64,000 nt of DNA from the NCBI GenBank assembly GCA_965226775.1, contig CBDDEI010000002.1:1178001-1242000 (forward strand), in the 5' to 3' direction. Position numbers and translations under genes: made by a program. Source of the stretch: CBDDEI01 sp965226775. GTDB taxonomy: Bacteria; Chloroflexota; Dehalococcoidia; SHYD01. How positions within the stretch are numbered: the stretch's first letter is position 1; the number at the start of each line of letters is the position of its first letter. Positions 8,730-15,834 of this stretch are shown piece by piece. The notes under the pieces are model-generated. The model did not search any database, had not been told where the DNA came from, and was given only the letters and a program-made list of their open reading frames with translations.

Positions 8730-8985
8730 AAAGCGACGACCAGGACGAGTAACCCTGGCGCTGGCCTTCAGAGAGGGGAGCACGCGCAAGCGGGCTGTGA
8801 GCTTCCCAGGCCATCCTGCGGTGAATACCCCCTGGGAGCGGGACACAAACGGTTACCCAAGGCAACCTAGTAGGAGTCCACGGAGGCACCCGTTACCGGC
8901 CAAATGAAGCTCGCCTAGGCGAGGAACGTGGGTGGAACCACGGGAGCAGGCCTCTCGTCCCTAATTGGACGAGGGGTTTTTTGTG
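8730..8985 (+). promoter_or_regulatory. T-box riboswitch, threonine type, thrS leader
   Basis: The leader shows T-box elements in order. Stem I has CCAGG at 8740-8744 pairing with CCTGG at 8831-8835 and TGGCC at 8762-8766 pairing with GGCCA at 8809-8813. AGTA is at 8748-8751 and CAGAGAG at 8769-8775, with an apical stem 8776-8781/8801-8807. ACC, a threonine codon, lies in the specifier-loop strand at 8827-8829 within GAATACC. The T-box core AACGTGGGTGGAACCACG is at 8925-8942, and its TGGA bulge would pair with the uncharged tRNA 3' end. A terminator follows at once. Uncharged tRNA-Thr is expected to favour read-through into thrS. The exact 5' end and promoter were not identified. Confidence 0.9.
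8951..8982 (+). terminator. T-box-controlled intrinsic terminator
   Basis: CTCGTCC and GGACGAG (8967-8973) form a seven-base stem around a short CTAATT loop, extended by flanking C/G pairs and followed by TTTTTT at 8977-8982. It sits directly after the T-box core, as required for transcriptional attenuation of thrS. Confidence 0.9.
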
Positions 8986-9023
8986 CGCAGATTATTCAGT
9001 AATAACACCATAAGGAGCAGCCA

Positions 9024-10763
9024 ATGGCAGAGTCGCTATTAGAAGAAGAGCATCCGCACGATCCGCTGGACACAATGCGCCACTCCACCGCCCACATCAT
9101 GGCGGAGGCGGTGATTTCGCTGTTCCCGGAAGCGAAGGTTGGCATTGGGCCCACCATCGAGCACGGTTTCTACTACGACTTCGATCTGCCGCGCCCGCTG
9201 ACGACGGAGGATATGGAAGTCATTGAAGAGCGGATGCGGGCCCTTATCGCCGGCGACCGGTCGTTCTCGTATCGGGACATCCCCAAGGACGAGGCGTTGG
9301 AGTTGTTCGCAGACCAGCCCTACAAGCAGGAGATCATCGAAGCGATTGAAGACGAGCAGGTGCGCATCTACAACCAGGGCGGCTTCACGGACCTGTGCCG
9401 CGGCCCGCATATAGACCGCACCGCCAAGGTGGGCGCATTCAAGCTGCTGCACGTGGCGGGCGCATACTGGCGCGGCGATGAGCACCGCCCCATGCTCCAG
9501 CGCATCTACGGGGCCGCCTTCCTCAGCGACGAGGAGTTGCAGACCCATCTGACCCAGCTAGAAGAGGCGGAGCGCCGTGACCACCGCCGCTTGGGACGGG
9601 AGCTGGACCTGTTCTTCATTGATCCTATTGCGCCGGGGAGTCCCTTCTTCCTGCCCAAGGGCGCAGTGGTCTACAACCTGATGGTGGAGTTTATGCGCGG
9701 GTTGTACGGCCGCTATGGCTACCAGGAGGTCATCACCCCGCAGATCTTTTCCGCGGACATCTGGAGGCGCTCCGGCCATTATCAGAACTACAAAGAGAAC
9801 ATGTACTTCTTAGAGAGTGAGGAGCGGGAGTTTGGGGTGAAGCCTATGAACTGCCCTGGGCACTGCGTGATGTATGGGTCAGGCCTGCACTCCTATAGAG
9901 AGCTGCCCATCCGCTACGCCGACTTTGGGCGGCTGCACCGCTACGAGCGGTCTGGCACTATGCACGGCCTAACCAGAGTACGCTCCTTCTCCCAGGACGA
10001 CGCGCACATCTTCTGCCGGCCCGAACAGGTGCAGGGCGAGATAGCGTCGCTGCTGCACATGATGCGGGAGACCTTTGATGCCTTCCAGCTTGGCGAACTA
10101 CGCTTTGCTTTGTCTCTCCGTCCTGAGAAGCGGGTGGGCAACGAGGAGAGCTGGGACGTAGCGGAGGAGTCGCTGCGGCAGGCGCTGAAGAGCGAGGGTA
10201 TCAGCTTCACGGAGGTTCCCGGCGAGGGCGCGTTCTACGGCCCTAAGATCGATACCTTTGTAAAGGACGCGTTGGAGCGGGAGTGGCAGTTGAACACCAT
10301 TCAGCTCGATCCCAATCTGCCGGAGCGGTTCGATTTGCAGTACGTAGCAGAGGACGGCTCCTATCAGCGGCCGTTGATGATCCATCGCGCGGTGTTGGGC
10401 TCCATCGAGCGGTTCTTCGGTGTCCTGCTGGAGCACCACGCGGGCGCGTTTCCCGTCTGGCTAGCGCCGGTGCAGGCGGTGCTCATTCCAATTGCCGACC
10501 GTCACATCGAGTACTGTGAAGGCGTGGCAGAGAAGATGCGCCGCTATGGCCTGCGGGTTGAGGTGGACTCCCGCAGCGAGCGGATGCAGGCGAAGATTCG
10601 GGACGCTCAGCTCAAGAAGGTGCCGTATATGCTCATAGCGGGCGATAGGGAAGCCGCGGAGGGAACCCTGACCGTGCGGCTACGCACTGGCGGCGATCAG
10701 CAGACTATTGAAGTAGACAGCTTTATCCCGATGCTGCAACAAGAGATTGAGGCGCGGAAGTAG
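9024..10763 (+). CDS. thrS: threonine--tRNA ligase lacking the TGS domain
   Basis: A 579-aa class II threonyl-tRNA synthetase that charges tRNA-Thr. The editing domain is present, with HSTAH (His20, His24) and CRGPH (Cys125, His129). The catalytic core has MNCPGHC (zinc Cys), motif 2 RYERSGTMHGLTRVRSFSQDDAH and motif 3 HRAVLGSIERFFG; the anticodon-binding domain is C-terminal. The usual N-terminal TGS domain (about 60 residues of a typical 640-aa enzyme) is missing: the protein begins almost at the editing domain. The ATG has AAGGAG eight bases upstream, so this is a real start and not a miscall. Expression is expected to depend on the T-box leader. It converges with the SDR remnant downstream. 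Confidence 0.97.
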   Translation: MAESLLEEEHPHDPLDTMRHSTAHIMAEAVISLFPEAKVGIGPTIEHGFYYDFDLPRPLTTEDMEVIEERMRALIAGDRSFSYRDIPKDEALELFADQPYKQEIIEAIEDEQVRIYNQGGFTDLCRGPHIDRTAKVGAFKLLHVAGAYWRGDEHRPMLQRIYGAAFLSDEELQTHLTQLEEAERRDHRRLGRELDLFFIDPIAPGSPFFLPKGAVVYNLMVEFMRGLYGRYGYQEVITPQIFSADIWRRSGHYQNYKENMYFLESEEREFGVKPMNCPGHCVMYGSGLHSYRELPIRYADFGRLHRYERSGTMHGLTRVRSFSQDDAHIFCRPEQVQGEIASLLHMMRETFDAFQLGELRFALSLRPEKRVGNEESWDVAEESLRQALKSEGISFTEVPGEGAFYGPKIDTFVKDALEREWQLNTIQLDPNLPERFDLQYVAEDGSYQRPLMIHRAVLGSIERFFGVLLEHHAGAFPVWLAPVQAVLIPIADRHIEYCEGVAEKMRRYGLRVEVDSRSERMQAKIRDAQLKKVPYMLIAGDREAAEGTLTVRLRTGGDQQTIEVDSFIPMLQQEIEARK

Positions 10764-10769
10764 CCATCC

Positions 10770-10880
10770 TCAGATCAGCGAGCGGGACTGGCCGCCGTCC
10801 ACGTTAACGGCGGCGCCGGTGAGGTGCAGCGCGGCGTACGCACTGATGACTTCGTCGTGATGCTGCAGGAAGAGGTTGGG
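10770..10880 (-). pseudogene. duplicated 3' fragment of an SDR gene
   Basis: The minus strand here encodes a tail ending LTGAAVNVDGGQSRSLI, the same C-terminus as the complete SDR at 11497-12261. At DNA level 10774-10823 and 11501-11550 match at about 48 of 50 positions. Upstream of this tail the frame loses similarity and runs into the palindromic repeat at 10913, and no Rossmann motif is present. It is therefore a remnant or partial duplicate and not a gene. Confidence 0.75.
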
Positions 10881-10912
10881 CAGTACACATGAGAGAGGCT
10901 TTGCCCCAAAAC

Positions 10913-10992
10913 TGTCATTCTGAGGAGCAAAGCGACGAAGAATCCACTGAATCGTTCCTAAAGACGGATTTTTCACTTCGTTCAGAATGACA
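10913..10992. repeat. imperfect palindromic intergenic repeat
   Basis: The left arm (10913-10945) begins TGTCATTCTGAGGAGC and ends GAAGAATCC. The right arm (10966-10992) begins GGATTTTTCACTTCG and ends CAGAATGACA. The arms are roughly inverse complements around a 20-base centre, forming a long hairpin. The same core (GATTCTTCGCTGCGCTCAGAATGACA) recurs three times at the right edge of the window, so this is a dispersed MITE/REP-like family with no coding capacity. Confidence 0.8.
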
Positions 10993-11034
10993 GGATGGAG
11001 ACATATGAGGCAAGGCCAATAAGATGAGAAGAGA

Positions 11035-11403
11035 ATGCTGATGAGAGTACGAGATGAAGACGTTGAGGAATTACGGCAGCTGGAAGAGTCACTGTGGCGC
11101 TCCGAAACTCGATTTGATCGGGAGTATATGGACCGGGTCCTTGCGCCTGACTTTGTGGAGTTTGGGCGGTCAAGTCGCATTTACCAAAGGCAAGACACCC
11201 TCGCCGTGCCTTGGCAGGAAACTATGGCGAATCTCCCGCTGAAGAATTTCGATGCTCACTTCATCGATACGAATGTCGTCCTTGTCACTTACGTTAGTGA
11301 AGTAATGTACCGAGAATTAGAGGTTGATAGAAGAAGTTCCATTTGGTTAAGAACAAGTGCGGGATGGCAACTAAGATTCCATCAAGGAACCCCTGTAATC
11401 TAA
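11035..11403 (+). CDS. DUF4440 / NTF2-like protein
   Basis: A 122-aa protein resembling the DUF4440 branch of the NTF2/SnoaL-like fold. It has an N-terminal helix (EELRQLEESLWRSET), then RVLAPDFVEFGRSSRIYQRQDTL and a C-terminal beta segment SIWLRTSAGWQLRFHQGTPV, the usual end of these domains. Such proteins bind small ligands or act as isomerase- or hydrolase-like enzymes; the function here is unknown. An ATG six bases further in (11041) is an alternative start. The gene lies between two copies of an SDR 3' end, just after a palindromic repeat, which suggests it arrived with a rearrangement. It is shorter and more AT-rich than its neighbours by eye. Confidence 0.75.
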   Translation: MLMRVRDEDVEELRQLEESLWRSETRFDREYMDRVLAPDFVEFGRSSRIYQRQDTLAVPWQETMANLPLKNFDAHFIDTNVVLVTYVSEVMYRELEVDRRSSIWLRTSAGWQLRFHQGTPVI

Positions 11404-11496
11404 ATAACCCAACCAGCACTATCGCACCACTTTGTTCCAGCGCTAACCCGATAGGACTGCGCATATCCTCCTTCCTTAGGAGAGGATGGAGAAAGT

Positions 11497-12261
11497 CTAT
11501 ATCAGCGAGCGGGACTGGCCGCCGTCCACGTTGACGGCTGCGCCGGTGAGCAGGCTGGCTTGGGCCGATGCCATGAACACCGCCACCGCCGCCACCTCCT
11601 CTGCCGTGCCGAAGCGTCCCATGGGCATGTCCCGCTTCACAAAGTCGGCCATAGCTTCCGGGTCTTGCTCCACGCGCCGGGCCCAGTTGCCGCCGGGGAA
11701 AAGGATGGAGCCGGGGCTGAGACTATTGACCGTGATGCCTTGCGGCGCTACCTGGAGGGCCAGGCTCTTGGAGTAGCTGATGACGGAGGCTTTGCCCGCA
11801 TTGTAGGCCGGGCCTCCGCCGGACTCCCGCCCGTAGATGGATGCGATGTTGATGATCCGTCCGTAGCCGCCTTGCTCCATGAGGGGCAAGACGTGGCGTG
11901 TGGTGCGGATGGTGCTGAACAGGTTGATGTCCAGGCTAGCTTGCCAGTCCTCGTCGGTGGGAGTGCGGCCGCCGCGGGAGCCGCCCACGTTGTTCACCAG
12001 CACCTGGATGCTGCCGAAGCGGTGGGCGGTCTGCTGGACGGCGCGCTGGATATCGGCCTCGCTGGTCATGTCCGCCGAGATACCCAGCGCCGCGACGCCG
12101 AGCGCCTCTAGTTCCAGCACGGTTGCTTCCAGCTGCTCCGCACCCCGGGCGGTGATAGCTATTCGGCAGCCTTCCGCGGCCAGGGCGAGGGCAATTGCCC
12201 GCCCAATACCTCTGCTGCCCCCCGTGATCAACGCCGCTTTATCCTTTAGTTCTAGATCCAT
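11497..12261 (-). CDS. short-chain dehydrogenase/reductase
   Basis: A 254-aa classical SDR with an NAD(P)-binding Rossmann fold. TGGSRGIG is at residues 13-20, NNVGG follows beta 4, and the catalytic set is complete: Ser141, Tyr153 and Lys157 (SIYGRESGGGPAYNAGK). The end DGGQSRSLI is typical of the FabG-like subgroup. The substrate is unknown. The ATG at 12261 is preferred over one four codons upstream because GGAGGAAG lies just before it. Its last 50 bp are duplicated at 10774-10823 beside thrS. It is divergent from the OppD-type gene, with about 140 bp between them. Confidence 0.9.
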   Translation of the reverse strand: MDLELKDKAALITGGSRGIGRAIALALAAEGCRIAITARGAEQLEATVLELEALGVAALGISADMTSEADIQRAVQQTAHRFGSIQVLVNNVGGSRGGRTPTDEDWQASLDINLFSTIRTTRHVLPLMEQGGYGRIINIASIYGRESGGGPAYNAGKASVISYSKSLALQVAPQGITVNSLSPGSILFPGGNWARRVEQDPEAMADFVKRDMPMGRFGTAEEVAAVAVFMASAQASLLTGAAVNVDGGQSRSLI

Positions 12262-12403
12262 ATCTTCCTCCACAGAGGGGTTACCCTCAGGTAGTTCTTG
12301 GTGACATGTGCGATTGGGCGAGATTTGGGTGCCCTGTTCCTTTGCATTTGCTTCCCTTTACGTTAAGATCAAATCACGTAGCTTAGCTAGAACAGGAAAC
12401 ACT

Positions 12404-13384
12404 ATGGACGACGTTATTCTGCGTGTAGAAGACCTTCACACCCACTTCTTTGCTAGAGACGGCCTAGTAAAGGCGGTCAATGGCGTTGATCTGGAGATGC
12501 GCCGCGGCCGCATCCTCGGCCTTGTGGGTGAGAGCGGCTGCGGTAAGACTGTGACCGCGCTCTCTATTCTGAAGCTCGTGCCCTATCCTGGCCAGATAGT
12601 GTCTGGTTCAGTGTACCTAGAAGGCCGGGATCTCTACCAGTTATCTGCTGAGGACCTCCGCCAGGTGCGGGGCCGCGACATCTCTATGATCTTCCAGGAC
12701 CCCGTCACCGGCCTCAATCCAGTGCTGCCTATCGGCCAACAGGTTGGCGAGCTACTCTCTGCCCATACGAATATGTCGAAGGGTGAGGTGCGTGACACAA
12801 CGCTGCGGATACTCCAACAGGTTGGGTTGCCCGACCCTGTACGGGTAGCCGAGCAGTATGCTTTCCAACTGAGCGGCGGCATGTGCCAGCGCGTCATGAT
12901 CGGCATTGCTACGGCGCTGAACCCCAAAGTGCTCATTGCCGACGAGCCGACTACGGCTCTGGACGTGACGGTGCAAGCCCAGATCCTCGACCAGATACTG
13001 CAGCTGAAAGAGGAGCGCGGAACTAGCGTTTTGCTCATCACCCACGATCTAGGCGTCATTGCACAGGTGGCCGATGATGTGGCAGTGTTCTATGCAGGAG
13101 CAGTGGTGGAGTACGGCAGCGTGAGGGACGTGTTCGCAGCGCCCATGCACCCGTACACCCGGGCGCTCATGAACGCGCTGCCCCGAGTAGACCAGCCCTT
13201 TCAGCACTTACAGTCCATTCCCGGCAGTCCGCCCAATCCCATGGACCTGGAAGACGAGTGCCCCTTCATACCCCGGTGCAACAAGGCGCTTACGGTTTGC
13301 CGCACCAGTCCCTGGCCTAGGCTGGAAACCAAGGTTGAGAACCACGAGGTGGCTTGCTACAATCCCGTAACCTACACCCGGTGA
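12404..13384 (+). CDS. peptide/nickel-type ABC transporter ATPase (OppD/DppD)
   Basis: A 326-aa ATPase of the oligopeptide/dipeptide importer class. Walker A GESGCGKT is at residues 42-49, the ABC signature LSGGM starts at residue 156, and Walker B with the D-loop is LIADEPTTALD. The C-terminal oligopeptide-HPY extension has a Cys-rich pattern (CPFIPRC, VCRTSPW, ACYNP). The ATG at 12404 has a modest AGGAA upstream; the longer frame from 12308 is not family-like. No permease, binding protein or second ATPase is adjacent, so its partner components must lie elsewhere. The 3' end overlaps the convergent holA gene by 13 bp. Confidence 0.92.
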   Translation: MDDVILRVEDLHTHFFARDGLVKAVNGVDLEMRRGRILGLVGESGCGKTVTALSILKLVPYPGQIVSGSVYLEGRDLYQLSAEDLRQVRGRDISMIFQDPVTGLNPVLPIGQQVGELLSAHTNMSKGEVRDTTLRILQQVGLPDPVRVAEQYAFQLSGGMCQRVMIGIATALNPKVLIADEPTTALDVTVQAQILDQILQLKEERGTSVLLITHDLGVIAQVADDVAVFYAGAVVEYGSVRDVFAAPMHPYTRALMNALPRVDQPFQHLQSIPGSPPNPMDLEDECPFIPRCNKALTVCRTSPWPRLETKVENHEVACYNPVTYTR

Positions 13385-14385
13385 GCTGTCCGGCTCCGTC
13401 CTGCTAAGTCGGCAACCAGCAGCTCCAGCGCTACCTCGCCCTGCTGCAGCCCTGTCTTTAGGGCCACATCTGCTTCCACTAGACGCTCCATAATGGCCTT
13501 GAGGGTACTTTCCGTGTAGAGGCTTGCCTGCTGCATCACCTTCTCGTAGGCAAACTCGGGCACGCCAAGCTGCGTTTGTATAGCGTTGCCGCGTACGCCC
13601 TTAGCCTGCAGGGCTTTGGCTAGGAGGATGAGCCGGTATTGCCGGGCGAGCATAAAGAGGAGGTAGGGCGCCGCCGCGCCGTCCTGGGTGAGGAGATAGA
13701 GCAGCCGTTCCGCCTGGCGCAGGTTGCCCTCAGCTACCATGTCCACCAGCCGGAAGACGGTGGCTTCCCGCGCCTCCGTCACCAGGCTCTCGACATCGGC
13801 CTTCTGAACGGGGTTGCCTTGGGTGTACAGGGCCAGCTTTTCCAGCTCGTTGCTGAGGGAGCGCAGGTTGTTGCTGCCATACTGGAGCAGGGCCTGGAAT
13901 GCATCCGGCGCAAAGGACACCTCCAATTGCCGTGCCCGCTCCCGGGCCCAGGATTCTAGAGCCCTTCCACGTAGCTTAGAGAACTGGCGCACCTGGGCAT
14001 GGGGGGTAAGGGACTTGAGCAGGGTATTCCCACGGTCAACTTCGCCGTCTATGAGGACGAGGCAAGTGGTTTCCGGCATAGTGTCTGCCAGCGTGCCAAT
14101 CTCCCCCCACTCGCGCAGCGCCTCGCCGCGTCGCGTGGATTGGGTGGCGCTTCCGCCTGGCCGCCGGTTGAAGCGCGCTAGGAGGCCGCTTACGACGACC
14201 AGCCGCACGGGCGCTAGGAACGGCATAGAGAAGCAGTGGCCTTGCAGGTCGTTGAAGGAGAGCGTTGCGGCATCCAACTGCACCTGGTTGAGGCTGACCA
14301 GGTCCGGCGGGCCGAGGGTTTCCGTGAGCTTATGCAGCTCCTCCTGCGCCAGCAGGTCCTCTTCACCATAGAGCAAGTGAAGCAT
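13372..14385 (-). CDS. holA: DNA polymerase III subunit delta
   Basis: A 337-aa HolA protein, the clamp-loader subunit that opens the beta sliding clamp. The N-terminus MLHLLYGEEDLLAQEEL is the degenerate P-loop region of delta. It continues with the middle AAA+ lid-like segment (FQALLQYGSNNLRSLSNELEKLALY) and ends in the C-terminal collar domain (LLTQDGAAAPYLLFMLARQYRLILLAKAL). Length and order match the family. It is convergent with the OppD-type gene and divergent from the CDP-alcohol phosphatidyltransferase gene, with 64 bp between starts. Confidence 0.93.
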   Translation of the reverse strand: MLHLLYGEEDLLAQEELHKLTETLGPPDLVSLNQVQLDAATLSFNDLQGHCFSMPFLAPVRLVVVSGLLARFNRRPGGSATQSTRRGEALREWGEIGTLADTMPETTCLVLIDGEVDRGNTLLKSLTPHAQVRQFSKLRGRALESWARERARQLEVSFAPDAFQALLQYGSNNLRSLSNELEKLALYTQGNPVQKADVESLVTEAREATVFRLVDMVAEGNLRQAERLLYLLTQDGAAAPYLLFMLARQYRLILLAKALQAKGVRGNAIQTQLGVPEFAYEKVMQQASLYTESTLKAIMERLVEADVALKTGLQQGEVALELLVADLAGRSRTAHRV

Positions 14386-14449
14386 TGTGTGCCTTTGCTA
14401 TACTGCTATCGGCGACGCTTTACGGTTTGTAAGCATCTGAAGGAGTGTG

Positions 14450-15043
14450 ATGAGAGACTCGTTTTCCGGCATTGAGCGTCGTTTTCTGGAGCCGTACCGC
14501 TCCGCCTTTGCCTGGCTTACCTCGCCTATCGTGACCGTGCTGGCCTGGCTGCGCCTCTCTCCTAACTTTGTATCTTTCATGCAGATACCTGTGGGTGGAG
14601 TGATTGTCCTGGTAATGCCGAGCCAGCCTAAGCTAGCCTTTCTGCTGTTCTTGAGCACCTTATTCATCGATAGCTTGGATGGGGCGTTGGCCCGCCGCTA
14701 TGGCGTGAGTAGCAGCTTTGGGGCGCTGGTCGATCAGATCTGCGATCATGTGCGGGAGACGTTGGTCATCCTGGCTGTTGCCCTCATCGGCGCGCTGCAC
14801 CTGGGTGTGGCCGTGCTCTATCCGCTTATCTATGCGCTCTTCAACTTTACGTTGTTTCTCTGCAACTACCGCGGTGTGCCCGTCCCTTGGGCTATTAAGT
14901 CCCTTTTCACCTTTTACCCGGCGCTTTTCCTCTACACGTTTTTCGGGATAAACGTGCTCACCCTTTCTGTGGGGATAGGTGTTGCGCTGATGGTATTGAG
15001 CATCCTGATTGGGCTCAACAATTTGCGACAGGCTATGGACTAG
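14450..15043 (+). CDS. CDP-alcohol phosphatidyltransferase
   Basis: A 197-aa integral membrane enzyme of the CDP-alcohol phosphatidyltransferase family. The full signature D-x2-DG-x2-AR-x8-G-x3-D-x3-D is visible, with Asp74, Asp77, Gly78, Ala81-Arg82, Gly91, Asp95 and Asp99. About five hydrophobic helices follow. It would transfer a phosphoalcohol from a CDP-linked lipid or CDP-alcohol; the acceptor (glycerol phosphate, inositol or other) cannot be read from sequence. The ATG at 14450 is used, with AGGAG four bases upstream; a GTG one codon earlier is possible. Confidence 0.88.
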   Translation: MRDSFSGIERRFLEPYRSAFAWLTSPIVTVLAWLRLSPNFVSFMQIPVGGVIVLVMPSQPKLAFLLFLSTLFIDSLDGALARRYGVSSSFGALVDQICDHVRETLVILAVALIGALHLGVAVLYPLIYALFNFTLFLCNYRGVPVPWAIKSLFTFYPALFLYTFFGINVLTLSVGIGVALMVLSILIGLNNLRQAMD

Positions 15044-15050
15044 CAGTGCG

Positions 15051-15569
15051 TTAGGACTGGGTGGTGGCCACCCACAACGCCTTGAGGGGGCCGATTCCCG
15101 TGGTGGAGATATCCTTTATGCGGAGGTTGCCAATATCGGCAGAGGTGGTGACGTGCTTCTGCAAGAAGCGGCCGATAGGTTGACCAAGGAATACGGCGAC
15201 AATGCCGCCGATGAGTACGTTTGGAAGCTGCTGTATACGGTTGCGGCGCCCCACCAGGGAGAGGGTCAGGAGGCCTGCCATGACACCGGTCACCGCGATG
15301 TTCGTGCCGCAGAAGGGCGAGATAGCCAGGCTGCGTTCTCCATTGCGAAGACGTTCCAGCCCTTCGTTGGCAGCGCCACGGACTTCCTCCAAGGATACAT
15401 CGCCAAAGATGTGGAACCCCTCGGTATTGGAGCGTCCGGCCAGGCTGCGGGTAAACCCAAATCGTTCCAGCAGCACGGCCACCGTGGCGTGCTCAAGTGC
15501 GTGATTGCGCCGGGTGGCGGTCACGCCCAATATGCCTAAGGCGCTGTCTAACGTGTTCATTCTTGTCAT
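15051..15569 (-). CDS. DUF6391-like membrane protein
   Basis: A 172-aa protein with the N-terminal pattern RRNHALEHATVAVLLERFG followed by SNTEGFHIFGDVSLEEV, matching my recollection of the DUF6391 family found in Cyanobacteria and Chloroflexota. A hydrophobic helix (GTNIAVTGVMAGLLTLSLVG) and a second one (PNVLIGGIVAVFLGQPIG) suggest two membrane passes. No enzymatic motif is recognised beyond the conserved HALEH. A second ATG three codons in is an alternative start. It converges tightly (8 bp) with the phosphatidyltransferase gene. Function unknown. Confidence 0.7.
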   Translation of the reverse strand: MTRMNTLDSALGILGVTATRRNHALEHATVAVLLERFGFTRSLAGRSNTEGFHIFGDVSLEEVRGAANEGLERLRNGERSLAISPFCGTNIAVTGVMAGLLTLSLVGRRNRIQQLPNVLIGGIVAVFLGQPIGRFLQKHVTTSADIGNLRIKDISTTGIGPLKALWVATTQS

Positions 15570-15834
15570 TTTAGCCTACACTTTCTGCAGTCTATAGTAG
15601 CGCCCTGTTGGTTGCAATGAGGAGGGGCAGGGTGTTTCTGGTATAACAAAGAGGTTGGGGTTATACTATTGATGGCACCTTACGCTGTAGCTAAAATGGT
15701 GCAGCAGTAGCGGCAAGGAGCGCCTCATACTCTTTGACTTCATGAAGGGCCCAGCGTATAGTCGCCTTGAGTATGGTTTCTCCCACATTTACTGGTTAGA
15801 TTGAGGGCATAACAAAACTTGGATTGAGGGGATT

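Noticed and set aside
12308..12403. Extension of the OppD ATPase
   Set aside because: Not conserved; the standard start is at 12404.
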